A stretch of DNA of 64,000 bases, taken from Salipiger mucosus DSM 16094 (GTDB lineage Bacteria > Pseudomonadota > Alphaproteobacteria > Rhodobacterales > Rhodobacteraceae). Below are positions 8,274-16,300 of this stretch, piece by piece. Under the pieces are notes generated by a model that had not been told where the DNA came from, ran no database searches, and saw only the letters and a list, made by a program, of their open reading frames with translations. The translations under genes and the position numbers were made by a program. The DNA is taken from NCBI RefSeq assembly GCF_000442255.1, contig NZ_KE557276.1:175221-239220 (forward strand). Direction: 5' to 3'. Position 1 is the stretch's first letter. Each line of letters opens with the position of its first letter.

Positions 8274-8511
8274 CGCCGGTCCGCTCCCATTCTGCGATCT
8301 GGGCTGCGATCCGCTCAGCTTCCGCGGCGAAATCGGCCTCTGACCATTCCGCACGGATAGCCTCCGCCTTCGCCCAACGGGCCGCGCGCGCGTTCTTCCG
8401 CTCGGCACGTGCTCGACGCTCAGCGGGCGGAACGGCGTGATGGTTCGCGTTGCCCCAATTCGGTTCCGACGTAATTCCGGGGTCCGGTGCGCCAAGAATG
8501 TTATCGGCCAT
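8263..8511 (-). CDS. small unknown island protein, 82 aa
   Basis: I chose the ATG at 8511 (MADNILGAPDPGITSEPNWG). The central part is strongly charged and alanine-rich (ERRARAERKNARAARWAKAE), predicted to be a long helix or coiled coil. It overlaps both neighbours by about ten bases, as expected for coupled genes. No family recognised. Confidence 0.5.
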   Translation of the reverse strand: MADNILGAPDPGITSEPNWGNANHHAVPPAERRARAERKNARAARWAKAEAIRAEWSEADFAAEAERIAAQIAEWERTGDAA

Positions 8512-8761
8512 AGCGCCCACCGTCCGCCGCGTGGGCCTTGGCCCTGACCCGATTGCGCTTGCGATCCTCCGGCGTCAGCTCTTCCGCGCCCGTCTCTGCC
8601 ATCTGCGCGCCGAACCGGCGGCGGATTTCATCATAGGCGCGGGCCGTCAGTACGTCGCCGGTCGGCAGGAAGCGGTGTCCGTGGGTGGTCTGGTGGAACA
8701 GCGCCCACCATGCGCCGCCATGGTCGCGGCGGATGATGGACTCAATCTGGTCAATGGTCAT
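8501..8761 (-). CDS. small unknown island protein, 86 aa
   Basis: The ATG at 8761 follows TGAGGTGCTGTG; a GTG three bases earlier (8764) is also possible. The protein starts MTIDQIESIIRRDHGGAWWA and ends in a basic region rich in lysine and arginine (EDRKRNRVRAKAHAADGGRY). No family recognised. It is coupled to the genes on either side. Confidence 0.5.
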   Translation of the reverse strand: MTIDQIESIIRRDHGGAWWALFHQTTHGHRFLPTGDVLTARAYDEIRRRFGAQMAETGAEELTPEDRKRNRVRAKAHAADGGRYGR

Positions 8762-8770
8762 CACAGCACC

Positions 8771-9229
8771 TCACACAATACCGTGGCGGCGAGCGTAGTT
8801 CATACGTTGGACGGGCGAGAGACCGGCCAGAACAGCGGCGTGTTCATTCATGGTCATAGTGTTGGCGACGTCCTCGCGCGGCTTCGTCAGGCCACGTTCG
8901 CGGGCGTAGTTCATCTTCTCCACCCGTGACATGTTCGCGGTGTCGCTTTGAATCTTCGTCACCTCTGCTTCCTTCACCTCAGCCGCGATGAGCTGATTTG
9001 AAATCGACGGCTCTTCCCTGAGCCCGTCGAGTGCGGCGGACAGGTCCAGCTCAACATCGCCCCCGGAAAGGACATGGTCACGGACCTGCGGAAGATTTGC
9101 GATCATGGCGGGGTCCACCTCAATCGTCGTTCGCGCAGCGAATGCCGCGCCGATCTGCCCAACGGCGCGTGTGAAATTGGCTCGGTCGTCTTCGGAGAGG
9201 TGGGGGAGAAGTTCCTCAATGGTGCTCAT
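8771..9229 (-). CDS. unknown island protein with repeated MNYAR motif
   Basis: The 152-aa protein ends in two copies of a short unit: VEKMNYARERGLT and VQRMNYARRHGIV, joined by a 20-residue linker. The N-terminal half (MSTIEELLPHLSEDDRANF) looks helical. No family assigned. The repeated unit, near residues 105-117 and 140-152, may be a binding module for DNA or for a partner. It lies between the 183-aa gene and the small coupled genes of the same string. Confidence 0.55.
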   Translation of the reverse strand: MSTIEELLPHLSEDDRANFTRAVGQIGAAFAARTTIEVDPAMIANLPQVRDHVLSGGDVELDLSAALDGLREEPSISNQLIAAEVKEAEVTKIQSDTANMSRVEKMNYARERGLTKPREDVANTMTMNEHAAVLAGLSPVQRMNYARRHGIV

Positions 9230-9230
9230 G

Positions 9231-9782
9231 TCAAGCTGCCTCGTATTGTTCGGAAGGGTTCACGGCCCAGAGGGGCTTGGCAAAGGAATGCCAACCGGCA
9301 TCGGTGACCGGCAATTCATCAGTCTCGCCGCTCAGGATGAAACGGACGAATCCCGGGTGGATAATGGTGATCTGTGCCAGCCGGTTGATGCCACTCAGGC
9401 CAGCTCCGACTGCCGCACCGCGTATTGCCTTCGTAACGGCTCGCGCCCGCTCGATCTCTTCGCCCCTCAGTGACGCGTAGAAGGCCTCGCTACGGTTCAC
9501 CGCGTCGCCGTCCAACCAAAGGCCATCATCGCCGTGCTGGGTGCGGACTTCAGTGTCATGAGCCACCAGCGCAGAAAGGTCATCGGAGTGCAGCCCGCGG
9601 GCGCGACGTGCGCGCAGACGCGCGACGATCTCAGGGAGGGCATAGGTACGCCCGCGCGGGTCACAACTGGACCAAACGAAGGTAGGGTAAGGGTCGGATA
9701 GCCACCTAAAGGTGGACTGGTCGGAGACGCTTAAAATAGCGCAAATATCGGAGCTGCGCACAGTTGCGCTGTTGGGATTCAT
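9231..9782 (-). CDS. unknown island protein, possible HTH DNA-binding
   Basis: This is the first gene of the minus-strand string, with a strong ribosome-binding site (ACAGGAGGGAACAGCT) before the ATG at 9782. The N-terminus (SSDICAILSVSDQSTFRWL) resembles the winged-helix of excisionase or terminase-small-subunit-like proteins, followed by an arginine-rich stretch (IVARLRARRARG). The rest is not recognised. Being first in the string and next to the integrase, an excisionase or regulatory role is plausible but unproven. Confidence 0.5.
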   Translation of the reverse strand: MNPNSATVRSSDICAILSVSDQSTFRWLSDPYPTFVWSSCDPRGRTYALPEIVARLRARRARGLHSDDLSALVAHDTEVRTQHGDDGLWLDGDAVNRSEAFYASLRGEEIERARAVTKAIRGAAVGAGLSGINRLAQITIIHPGFVRFILSGETDELPVTDAGWHSFAKPLWAVNPSEQYEAA

Positions 9783-9900
9783 AGCTGTTCCCTCCTGTCT
9801 GAGCAGGATGAATGTGGGGAAGAAACGTCTGGTCTCGCTTGAGGCCTGAGGCGGCGCGCGCCGCTGGACGTCTTGATATGTCGTGTATGAACGATTTTAC

Positions 9901-9912
9901 TTGACAAGTCAA
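9901..9912. promoter_or_regulatory. palindromic operator overlapping a -35 box
   Basis: TTGACAAGTCAA is a dyad (arms TTGAC and GTCAA, two-base centre). On the minus strand it reads TTGACTTGTCAA, so its first half supplies a -35-like TTGACT for the gene string starting at 9782. The surrounding 9783-10053 stretch is AT-richer than its neighbours and has no gene. Binding by an element-encoded repressor is inference. Confidence 0.4.
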
Positions 9913-10005
9913 GAAATATGAAAAACGGGTCACGCCGTCGATTCGCAGCAATAAATGAGTAAGCATGTAAACAACCCGCTTCCGCGGGCGCGCGTGCAAG
10001 AAGAA

Positions 10006-10027
10006 GGCCCGCCGAAGAGGGCGGGCC
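10006..10027 (-). terminator. intrinsic terminator of the integrase gene
   Basis: A perfect 8-bp stem GGCCCGCC / GGCGGGCC with a six-base loop lies 26 bases beyond the integrase stop. On the minus strand it is followed by TTCTTCTT. Confidence 0.65.
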
Positions 10028-10053
10028 ATCGTGAGGCAAAGAGAGCAGGGGGG

Positions 10054-11535
10054 TCACCAGTAGGTGATTGCGTCGAGGGCTTGTTTCATCGTTGCGCGCC
10101 CGTGGGCCGTCTCGCCAAAGGGTGTCTTGTAGTGTCGCAGCTTACCTTGGCCGACTACATGCCCAATGATGCCTCGGATCACGTCATCGGTCATGCCGTC
10201 TTGCCGCTGCAGCCGATCAACTAGTGTGTCCTTGAGGCTGTAGAGCACATGTCTGTCGTTCGTGAGTCCAGCATGGCGGATCACCTTCGTGAAGTTGTCC
10301 GACATGGTTACGGCGATGGTTTTGGACTGACTGTCACGCTCAAAGCCGCCGTTGGCGAGGAATTCGGGAAGGTCTGAGATGTTTGTCGAAATCGGCAGCT
10401 TCCGCGCGGTGGTCTTTGTCCTGAGTATCGTCAAGATTCCGTTCTCGACGTCCGCCGCCGTCAGGCGGAACACTTCGGCTGGGCGCAAGCCTGTGTAGAG
10501 CATGACCCGCACGGCCATCAGAAACGCCCTGCGGCGTTCGGGTTTAATGCGACTGGTGCTCTTTGGTCCCCATGCTTCGCACAGCGCTTGCCAGACGCAC
10601 TTCATTTCAACGTCATTGAAGGCCTGCCATCGCGAGTCTTCGACGGTCGTGACGCGCTTGGAGAGGCGCACCCGAGGAAACTGAAGGTCGGCCAACTCGT
10701 CATACTCATCCGCTGCCCACCGCCAGAGGGCCTTGAGCGGCGCGAAATGCTTTTCGACGGTTTGGACGCTCACGCCGGGGTCCGCATCGAGCTTGTCTCG
10801 ATGTAGTCTGAGGCGGTCTCTGTCGTAGTGGGGCAGGGCGTGGTCGCCCCCGCAGTTGTCGATGAGGCGCCGGACCATCTGTCGATATGAGCGGGCGGTG
10901 TTCGGGCGTAGAGCCTGAACCTTGATGTATCGCTCCATGAGCGCGGAGACACGCATTTCCGGTGCGCCTTGGTCGGGCAGCGGCGCCAGTTCCTCCAGTC
11001 GCTGTGCGAGCATTGCCTTGTAAGCATCGTACTGCATCCGCGCGACTGGATCGGACGGTGGCGGAAGGCGCATGACGGCTCCGCCCTCAGCGCGGCTGTC
11101 GTCCCCGAAAGCCAGCGCCTGAGTGATCGAGAGCTGGGCATACTCCTTGGGCTCACCTCGGGCGCTACGAAGGACCGTTGGGATGCGCTGCCACATCGCG
11201 CCAAGGATATCTTCGACCGTACCCTCTTCGCCTTCGATGGCCTCAGGCGCCCCGTGATGCTCTAGTTCCGCTATGCGGGCTGAGGTGCGGCCAGTGGCTT
11301 GGCTGACGATCTCGCATTCCGATGTTTCAGGATTGCGCAGGCGCGAAATGGTGGCGTCATGCTCTCTGCGAAGATCGGCAGCGCGCATCACTGCTTGATC
11401 GTAGTCGCGGCCAAGCGAGAGGTTCCAGAGTCGTTTTCGGAGTGCTGTTTGGCAGTCGTCTGGGACCCTGCGATTGTACCTGTACAGACCGTCTTTGGTG
11501 CGGGTCACATACCGTGCTTTCTCAACTCTTCCCAC
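10054..11535 (-). CDS. tyrosine-family site-specific integrase
   Basis: I start at GTG 11535 (VGRVEKARYVTR), which has TGAGGACAGC upstream; the frame is open to 11595. The 493-aa protein has an N-terminal arm/DUF6538-like region (YRYNRRVPDD), a SAM-like core-binding domain (about 190-280) and the catalytic domain. Visible catalytic residues are R351 (TGLRPAEV), K374 (RTKTTARK), H459 (GIIGHV) and nucleophile Y469 (RHYKTPF). The box II motif, usually HxxR, reads YSLK (432-435). The gene starts beside the tRNA-derived attachment site, as expected for the integrase of this island. Confidence 0.85.
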   Translation of the reverse strand: MGRVEKARYVTRTKDGLYRYNRRVPDDCQTALRKRLWNLSLGRDYDQAVMRAADLRREHDATISRLRNPETSECEIVSQATGRTSARIAELEHHGAPEAIEGEEGTVEDILGAMWQRIPTVLRSARGEPKEYAQLSITQALAFGDDSRAEGGAVMRLPPPSDPVARMQYDAYKAMLAQRLEELAPLPDQGAPEMRVSALMERYIKVQALRPNTARSYRQMVRRLIDNCGGDHALPHYDRDRLRLHRDKLDADPGVSVQTVEKHFAPLKALWRWAADEYDELADLQFPRVRLSKRVTTVEDSRWQAFNDVEMKCVWQALCEAWGPKSTSRIKPERRRAFLMAVRVMLYTGLRPAEVFRLTAADVENGILTILRTKTTARKLPISTNISDLPEFLANGGFERDSQSKTIAVTMSDNFTKVIRHAGLTNDRHVLYSLKDTLVDRLQRQDGMTDDVIRGIIGHVVGQGKLRHYKTPFGETAHGRATMKQALDAITYW

Positions 11536-11563
11536 GCTGTCCTCACTGCCGAAAAACACGAAA

Positions 11564-11594
11564 TGTATAGCAGGCAAGGGAAAATTGTATAGCA
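11564..11594 (+). repeat. two direct repeats TGTATAGCA upstream of the integrase
   Basis: TGTATAGCA occurs at 11564-11572 and again at 11586-11594, 22 bases apart (about two helical turns). They lie between the attachment site and the integrase start. They could be arm-type integrase sites or an autoregulatory operator. An inverted pair, AAAATCGCC at 11594-11602 and GGCGATTTT at 11643-11651, flanks the stretch leading to the attachment core. Confidence 0.45.
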
Positions 11595-11664
11595 AAATCG
11601 CCTCTCATGAACGCTCAAGCAAGGTATAAGTCATGAAAATATGGCGATTTTCTCATTAAGGAGT

Positions 11665-11689
11665 GGTTCGAGTCTCTCATCACCCACCA
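11665..11689 (+). other. att site: 3' end of a tRNA gene
   Basis: The sequence holds a T-loop TTCGAGT (11667-11673), a T-stem 3' strand CTCTC, an acceptor strand ATCACCC (11679-11685) and ACCA (11686-11689). The bases to the left do not pair properly with the T-stem and there is no D-arm or anticodon arm, so only the tRNA 3' end is present. The acceptor ending ATCACCC-ACCA suits a tRNA starting GGGTGAT, as alphaproteobacterial tRNA-Val genes do; the identity is tentative. The intact tRNA should lie at the other end of the island. Confidence 0.7.
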
Positions 11690-11730
11690 TTCCATCTCCT
11701 TGAAGGCAAAGAAAACCCTTGGATTTCAGG

Positions 11731-11965
11731 GTGTCAGGCCGTTTCAAGGTTGCAACCGGCGGAGCGATGGCCGGCGCGGTTCGTCACCTGGTCAACAGAT
11801 CCGGGCGGTTTCATGCCCGGCTTGTGGTTCCGAAAGATCTGCGAAAGATCGTGGGCAAGACTGGGCGGTGACTGCCGACAGGCCTTGACGCTGTTGCCCG
11901 GTGCGGTTGCTCGGCTTCGGCACAAGACAGCCCAGGCTGGGCAGAAGGCCGGGAGGGCGGCTCGC
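11731..11965 (+). pseudogene. decayed N-terminal fragment of a second integrase
   Basis: One frame reads RSGRFHARLVVPKDLRK and stops at 11869-11871. A shifted frame continues with CRQALTLLPGAVARLRHK. Together they match the first 80 or so residues of DUF6538-type phage integrases, with a frameshift and no catalytic domain. It reads away from the tRNA end on the plus strand. It is a relic of an earlier element at the same attachment site. The rest of 11690-12103 has no recognisable gene. Confidence 0.65.
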
Positions 11966-12103
11966 TTGTGTCCCGAGCCCGCTACAGGGGCGTGGAGGCC
12001 AGCGGTTTCGCGGTCACTCACTCTGAACCCAGGGGCCGCCGGCCTGGACAGGGACCCATCGTGACATCGGATGACTGGCGCTCCGCGAGGGAGCGAAGGC
12101 CCT

Positions 12104-12871
12104 CTAGGCGCCGACAGTGGTTGCGGCCGGGCCGTCGACGATCATCATCGGGCAGCCTTGCGAGCAGCGCTCGACGCGGCTGTCGATGCCATAGAGTTGC
12201 CGGATCATGGCCGGCGTCAGCACCTCGAGCGTCGGGCCCGTCACGACCACGCGTCCGCAGGCCAGGGCCAGGGTCGTCGTGCAGGACCGCATCACCTGGT
12301 TGAGGTCGTGCAGGGCGAGGATCATGACGGCGCCGGTCTCCCGCGCGTAGCGCCGCAGCGCCTCGAGGATCTCGTATTGCCGGTAGAGGTCGAGCGCCGA
12401 GGTCGGCTCGTCCATCAGGACCACCTTGGGACGCGTCACGAGGGTCTGCGCGATGGAAACCGCCTGTCGCTGTCCGCCCGAAAGCTCGGGCAGCTGGCGC
12501 TCGGAGAGGTGGGCGATGCCGAAGCGGTCCAGGACATCGTCGACGGCGGCGAGTTCGCGTGCCGAGAGCCGCCAGCCGCCGCCGCCTTGCTTCAGCGCGA
12601 GGATGATGGATTCGTAGACCGTGAGGGCCGCGCTCATGGCGGTATCCTGCGGCATGTAGCGCAGATCGGCCTGCTCGGCGCCCCGGATGTGCACGGTTCC
12701 CGCCCCGCGCAGCTGGCCCGCGATGCGCCGGAAGAGGGTGGACTTGCCCGCCGCGTTGGCCCCGACCAGTGCAGTCAGGGCGCCGCCCTCGATGGGCGGG
12801 GTGGAGGAGTTCGAGAGGATCTCGCGGCGGCCATAGCGCGCGCCGACCTGATCCAGCGCGAGACTTACCAT
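12104..12871 (-). CDS. iron-chelate type ABC transporter ATPase
   Basis: This is the ATP-binding subunit (255 aa) of a FecBCDE/BtuCDF-class importer. Walker A is GANAAGKST, the signature is LSGGQRQAV and Walker B is VVLMDEP, followed by the switch histidine in LALHDLNQV. I chose the ATG at 12871, which overlaps the end of the permease gene by seven bases. The substrate cannot be read from the sequence; ferric siderophore, haem or cobalamin are the usual ones for this class. Confidence 0.85.
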   Translation of the reverse strand: MVSLALDQVGARYGRREILSNSSTPPIEGGALTALVGANAAGKSTLFRRIAGQLRGAGTVHIRGAEQADLRYMPQDTAMSAALTVYESIILALKQGGGGWRLSARELAAVDDVLDRFGIAHLSERQLPELSGGQRQAVSIAQTLVTRPKVVLMDEPTSALDLYRQYEILEALRRYARETGAVMILALHDLNQVMRSCTTTLALACGRVVVTGPTLEVLTPAMIRQLYGIDSRVERCSQGCPMMIVDGPAATTVGA

Positions 12872-13944
12872 GCCTTGCGTCCTTTCGTCAGGATGAGCGC
12901 CGCGAAGAAGGGCACGCCCACCAGCGCGGTGATGATGCCGATGGGCAGCACGGCGCCGGGCAGGATCGCCTTGGACAGCACCGAGGTCGCCGAGAGGATC
13001 ACGGCACCGGACAGCATCGCGCCGGGCAGGAAGAACCGCTGGTCCTCGCCGAGGAGCAGCCGCGCCACGTGGGGGCCGACGATGCCGATGAAGCCGATGG
13101 TGCCGACGAAGGACACCGGGACGGCTGCCAGCAGCGACACCAGCAGCAGCGCTTCGAGCCGCAGGCGCTTGACCGGCACCCCCATGGCGGCGGCCCGGGT
13201 TTCCCCGAGGCGGATCGCCGTCAGCGCCCAGGCCCTGCGCATGAAGAGCGGGGTGCAGACCACGAGGATCGCGGCGGTGATGGCGACCTTGCCCCATGTC
13301 GCCTTGGCGAGGCTGCCCATGGTCCAGAAGACCACGGCCGACAGCGCCTGCTCGGAGGCGAAGTATTGCAGCAGTGCGAGCGCCGCGTTGAAGCTGAAGA
13401 CCAGGGCGATGCCCAGGAGCACGATGGTCTCGACGGTCACGCCGCGCAGGGTCGAGAGGCCGAAGATCAGCAGCGATGCGGCCATCGCCATGGCGAAGGC
13501 GTTGATCGGCACCATGAGCCCGACCGCCGCGGGAAAGACGGCGACGCCCAGCACCATTGCCATTGCCGCGCCGAAGCTGGCGGCCGCCGAAAGGCCGAGC
13601 GTGAAGGGGCTGGCCAGCGGATTGGCGAGGATCGTCTGCATCTGTGCGCCGGCGAGCGACAGGCTGGCGCCGACGGTGACCGCGAGCAGGGCCATCGGCA
13701 TCCGGATGTCCCAGACCACGACGCGCATCTGCAGCTCGGCCGCGCCCGGCGCGAAGATCGTGCGCAGCACGTCGGGCAGGGCATAGCGGGCCGGGCCCAG
13801 CGAGACATCGACCGCGACCGAGAGCACCAGCAGGGCCGCCAGCCCCGCGAGGATCGTCAGCCGTCTTGCGACGAGGCCGCGATAGCTGCCGGCGTGGTCG
13901 GTGGCGGCGAAGGCGGTCGTGGTTGCGCTCGAGATGCTCGACAT
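12865..13944 (-). CDS. FecCD-family ABC permease
   Basis: This 359-aa polytopic inner-membrane protein belongs to the FecCD/BtuC permease family. It shows the family segments MPMALLAVTVGASLSLAGAQ and, near the C-terminus, GTIGFIGIVGPHVARLLLG, which is the coupling region contacting the ATPase. Only one permease gene is present, so the transporter probably uses a homodimer. It lies 46 bases after the binding-protein gene and overlaps the ATPase gene. Confidence 0.88.
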   Translation of the reverse strand: MSSISSATTTAFAATDHAGSYRGLVARRLTILAGLAALLVLSVAVDVSLGPARYALPDVLRTIFAPGAAELQMRVVVWDIRMPMALLAVTVGASLSLAGAQMQTILANPLASPFTLGLSAAASFGAAMAMVLGVAVFPAAVGLMVPINAFAMAMAASLLIFGLSTLRGVTVETIVLLGIALVFSFNAALALLQYFASEQALSAVVFWTMGSLAKATWGKVAITAAILVVCTPLFMRRAWALTAIRLGETRAAAMGVPVKRLRLEALLLVSLLAAVPVSFVGTIGFIGIVGPHVARLLLGEDQRFFLPGAMLSGAVILSATSVLSKAILPGAVLPIGIITALVGVPFFAALILTKGRKAW

Positions 13945-13990
13945 GCGGTGCCCCGTGCGAGGGGCGGCCGGGGACGGCCGCCCGCGGGTT

Positions 13991-15127
13991 TCAGTTGGTC
14001 TCGGTGCCCTTGAGCGACACCCAGTAGCCGGGGCGGTAGTCGACCGGCAGGAAGCGGCTGTGCAGCTCTTTCAGCGTCGCCTCGGCGTCGAGATCGGGGA
14101 AGAGGTCGGGGTGCAGCCAGCTTGCCAGCTGCTGGACCGCGACGAAGCTGTAGGGGCTGTTGTAGAACTGGTGCCAGATCGCGTGGACCTGGCCCTGTTC
14201 GACCGCCTCGACGCCGGTGAAGGCCGGGCGATCCATGAGCGCGGCGAGCTTGCGGCGGGCCTCGTCCTCGTCGGCGCCGGGACCCACGCCGACCCAGTCG
14301 CCGCCGGGCACGTAGGCCTCCCAGTTGCCGCCCGTCGCGATGATCTGCTCGGGGTCCGAGGCGATGACCTGCTCGGCGTTGACGGTGCCGAAGGTGCCGG
14401 CGATGAACTCGGAGGCCATGTTCCGGCCGCCCGCCAGTTCGACGAAGCGGCCGAAGTTGCCCTCGCCGAAGGACATGCAGCATTCCTCGGAGTATCCGGC
14501 GGCGCGCTCGACGAAGGTCAGCGGCCGGTCGAGGTCGTCCTGCGCCTCGATGACCTCGGTCACGCGCGCCATCTGCGCGTCGTAGAAGGCGTTGAATGCC
14601 TCGGCGCGGTCCTCTTCGCCGAAGAGCGTGCCGATGATCTGCATGGATTTCGGGGTGTGCTCGAAGGGCTTCTCGCGGAAGTCCACGTAGACGATCGGGA
14701 TGCCGACCTTGGCCAGCTTTTCCTCGTAGCCCGCTTCCTCGGTGGCCTGCTTGGACTCGAGGTTCATGATCAGCACGTCGGGGTCGAGCGACACCGCCTG
14801 CTCGATGTCGAAGGTGCCGTCCTTGAAGCCCCCGAAGGTCGGGATCTCGGTCAGCTGCGGGAACTTCCCGGCGTAGGCCTCGTAGCTTGCGGGCGAGGCC
14901 TGGCGGAAGTCGTCCCGCCAGCCGACGACGCGGCCGAAGGGGTCGTCGCCGTCGAGGACCGCGGTGAAGAAGACCTGCCGTCCTTCGCCGAGGATCACGC
15001 GCTCCACCGGTGCATCGACAGTGACCTCGCGACCGGCGATGTCGGTCAGGGTGATCGGGTCTGCTTGCACTTGGCTGGCTGCGAGAAGGCTCAGCGCGGA
15101 TGCGCCGAGCAGGGCACGAACGGTCAT
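13991..15127 (-). CDS. periplasmic binding protein of the iron-chelate ABC transporter
   Basis: I chose the ATG at 15127 (MTVRALLGASALSLLAAS), which starts with a signal peptide ending near QVQADP and has GAGGTTCCCC upstream. The mature protein has the FecB/BtuF fold signature (ITLTDIAGREVTVDAPVERV) and DPDVLIMN. It delivers substrate to the permease and ATPase encoded next. A pair of adjacent cysteines (EECCMSF) is unusual for the family. The substrate is unknown. Confidence 0.82.
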   Translation of the reverse strand: MTVRALLGASALSLLAASQVQADPITLTDIAGREVTVDAPVERVILGEGRQVFFTAVLDGDDPFGRVVGWRDDFRQASPASYEAYAGKFPQLTEIPTFGGFKDGTFDIEQAVSLDPDVLIMNLESKQATEEAGYEEKLAKVGIPIVYVDFREKPFEHTPKSMQIIGTLFGEEDRAEAFNAFYDAQMARVTEVIEAQDDLDRPLTFVERAAGYSEECCMSFGEGNFGRFVELAGGRNMASEFIAGTFGTVNAEQVIASDPEQIIATGGNWEAYVPGGDWVGVGPGADEDEARRKLAALMDRPAFTGVEAVEQGQVHAIWHQFYNSPYSFVAVQQLASWLHPDLFPDLDAEATLKELHSRFLPVDYRPGYWVSLKGTETN

Positions 15128-15182
15128 TTGGGGAACCTCGTCATGGTCAGATGCCGTAGCCGTAAGGTGCCCGACAATTTCA

Positions 15183-15201
15183 GTCAACAATCAAAGTTGA
15201 C
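15183..15201. promoter_or_regulatory. inverted repeat between divergent transport and methyltransferase genes
   Basis: GTCAAC (15183-15188) and GTTGAC (15196-15201) form a dyad with a 7-base centre. Each arm supplies a -35-like TTGACA (plus strand) or TTGACT (minus strand), so a protein bound here could control both directions. It does not match a Fur, Irr or RirA box that I know well. Confidence 0.4.
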
Positions 15202-15252
15202 AAAAACACTCGTGAGGGTGACATGGCCTCACGCAACGCCCCGGGATGCCTG

Positions 15253-16005
15253 ATGACCTCCACTCTCCCCTCGAACCGAGACCTGCGCGACGAGATCCGC
15301 GACTACTGGTCCGACCGTGCCGCGACCTTCGACGACGACCCCGGCCACAAGATCGGGGAGGGGGCCGAGATGCGGGCATGGCGGGCGTTGTTCCTGCGAC
15401 ACCTGGGGAGGGCGCAGGGCCGGCGGCTTCTCGACCTTGCATCGGGGACCGGGGAGATCGCCCGGCTGTGCCGCGACATGGGCTTCGCGGTGACGGGCCT
15501 CGACTGGGCCGAACCGATGCTCGAACGTGCGCGCGCGAAGCTGCCGGGGGTCACCTTCCTGCAGGCGGATGCCGAACGCACGATGCTGCGCCCGGACAGC
15601 GTGGACGTGATCGTCACGCGGCATCTCGTCTGGACGCTTGTCGACCCCGAGGCGGCCTTCGCGGAGTGGCGGCGCATCCTCGCGCCCGGTGGGAGGCTGC
15701 TGCTGGTCGATGGCGACTTCGTCTCCAGGGGCTGGCTGGCGCGCGCCCTCGGGCGGCTGGGGCGCCCGGCGCCGCATGGTGCCATGTCGCGGCACGAGGA
15801 GATCCTCTCGCAGGTCTACTTCTCGGGCGGTGCACGGGCCGAGCGGGTGGCGGCGATGCTCGTCGATGCCGGGTTCGAGGATGTCCGCGTCGACACCCGT
15901 CTCGGCGGCATCCACCGCGCGCAGGCAACGCAGCTGGGGTGGCGCAAGTCGCTGCTGCGACGGTCCGAGCATCGCTATGCGATCTGCGCGCGCGTGCCGG
16001 GCTGA
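15253..16005 (+). CDS. class I SAM-dependent methyltransferase
   Basis: The 250-aa protein has the SAM-binding motif LLDLASGTGEIARL, motif II around FLQADAE and the post-motif ILAPGGRLLLVDGD. I chose the ATG at 15253 (MTSTLPSNRDLRDEIRDYW), as an upstream ATG at 15223 would add ten residues of no family character. It is divergent from the chelate importer and shares its control region, so it may modify the imported ligand or its carrier; that is inference. The substrate is unknown. Confidence 0.75.
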   Translation: MTSTLPSNRDLRDEIRDYWSDRAATFDDDPGHKIGEGAEMRAWRALFLRHLGRAQGRRLLDLASGTGEIARLCRDMGFAVTGLDWAEPMLERARAKLPGVTFLQADAERTMLRPDSVDVIVTRHLVWTLVDPEAAFAEWRRILAPGGRLLLVDGDFVSRGWLARALGRLGRPAPHGAMSRHEEILSQVYFSGGARAERVAAMLVDAGFEDVRVDTRLGGIHRAQATQLGWRKSLLRRSEHRYAICARVPG

Positions 16006-16300
16006 AAGGCGAAAGGCAGCCGTGCAGGTGTGTCCTTCGCGTTGATGGCGGTGACCGGGGTGGTCGTGACGCTGTGCGGTCTGTGATCCGCGAACCGGGC
16101 TCAGGACATGGCTGAGTGCTCGATCCCGGTGACGGTGGCTCGACGTTCTGCCGGGAGCCGCCGTCAATTCAGGGTGCGACTCGAAGTCCTGGAAATATCG
16201 CGCCTTGGCGTTGCGGATGCATTCTGGTGCCCCCATGACCCTGCGTTCGAAATCTCCTCTTGCGCGATACTGACCGGCCGGTCTCTCGAGAGATCCTTTT
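16006..16300. other. gene-free stretch between convergent genes
   Basis: The methyltransferase and copper ATPase genes converge here. I see no gene and no clear intrinsic terminator in these 295 bases. Confidence 0.4.

Larger units (their letters stand above)
1..11689. mobile_element. right part of an integrative genomic island (left end outside window)
   Basis: A tyrosine integrase gene whose 5' end lies about 130 bases from a 3' tRNA fragment, a primase-polymerase replication protein, an XRE/ImmA pair, small unknown minus-strand genes and an insertion sequence form one block that ends at the tRNA fragment. From 12.1 kb onward the genes are ordinary chromosomal functions. No second copy of the tRNA fragment was found inside the window, so the left end must lie to the left. 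No conjugation, capsid or terminase gene is visible here, so whether it is a phage satellite, a plasmid-like element or a decayed element is open. Confidence 0.75.

Noticed and set aside
11663-11689. complete tRNA gene
   Set aside because: Only the T-loop, acceptor 3' strand and CCA are present; no D-arm or anticodon arm lies upstream.
13901-15253. 450-aa plus-strand open frame
   Set aside because: Antisense to the periplasmic binding protein gene; long open frames on the opposite strand are common at this GC content, and it has no domain.
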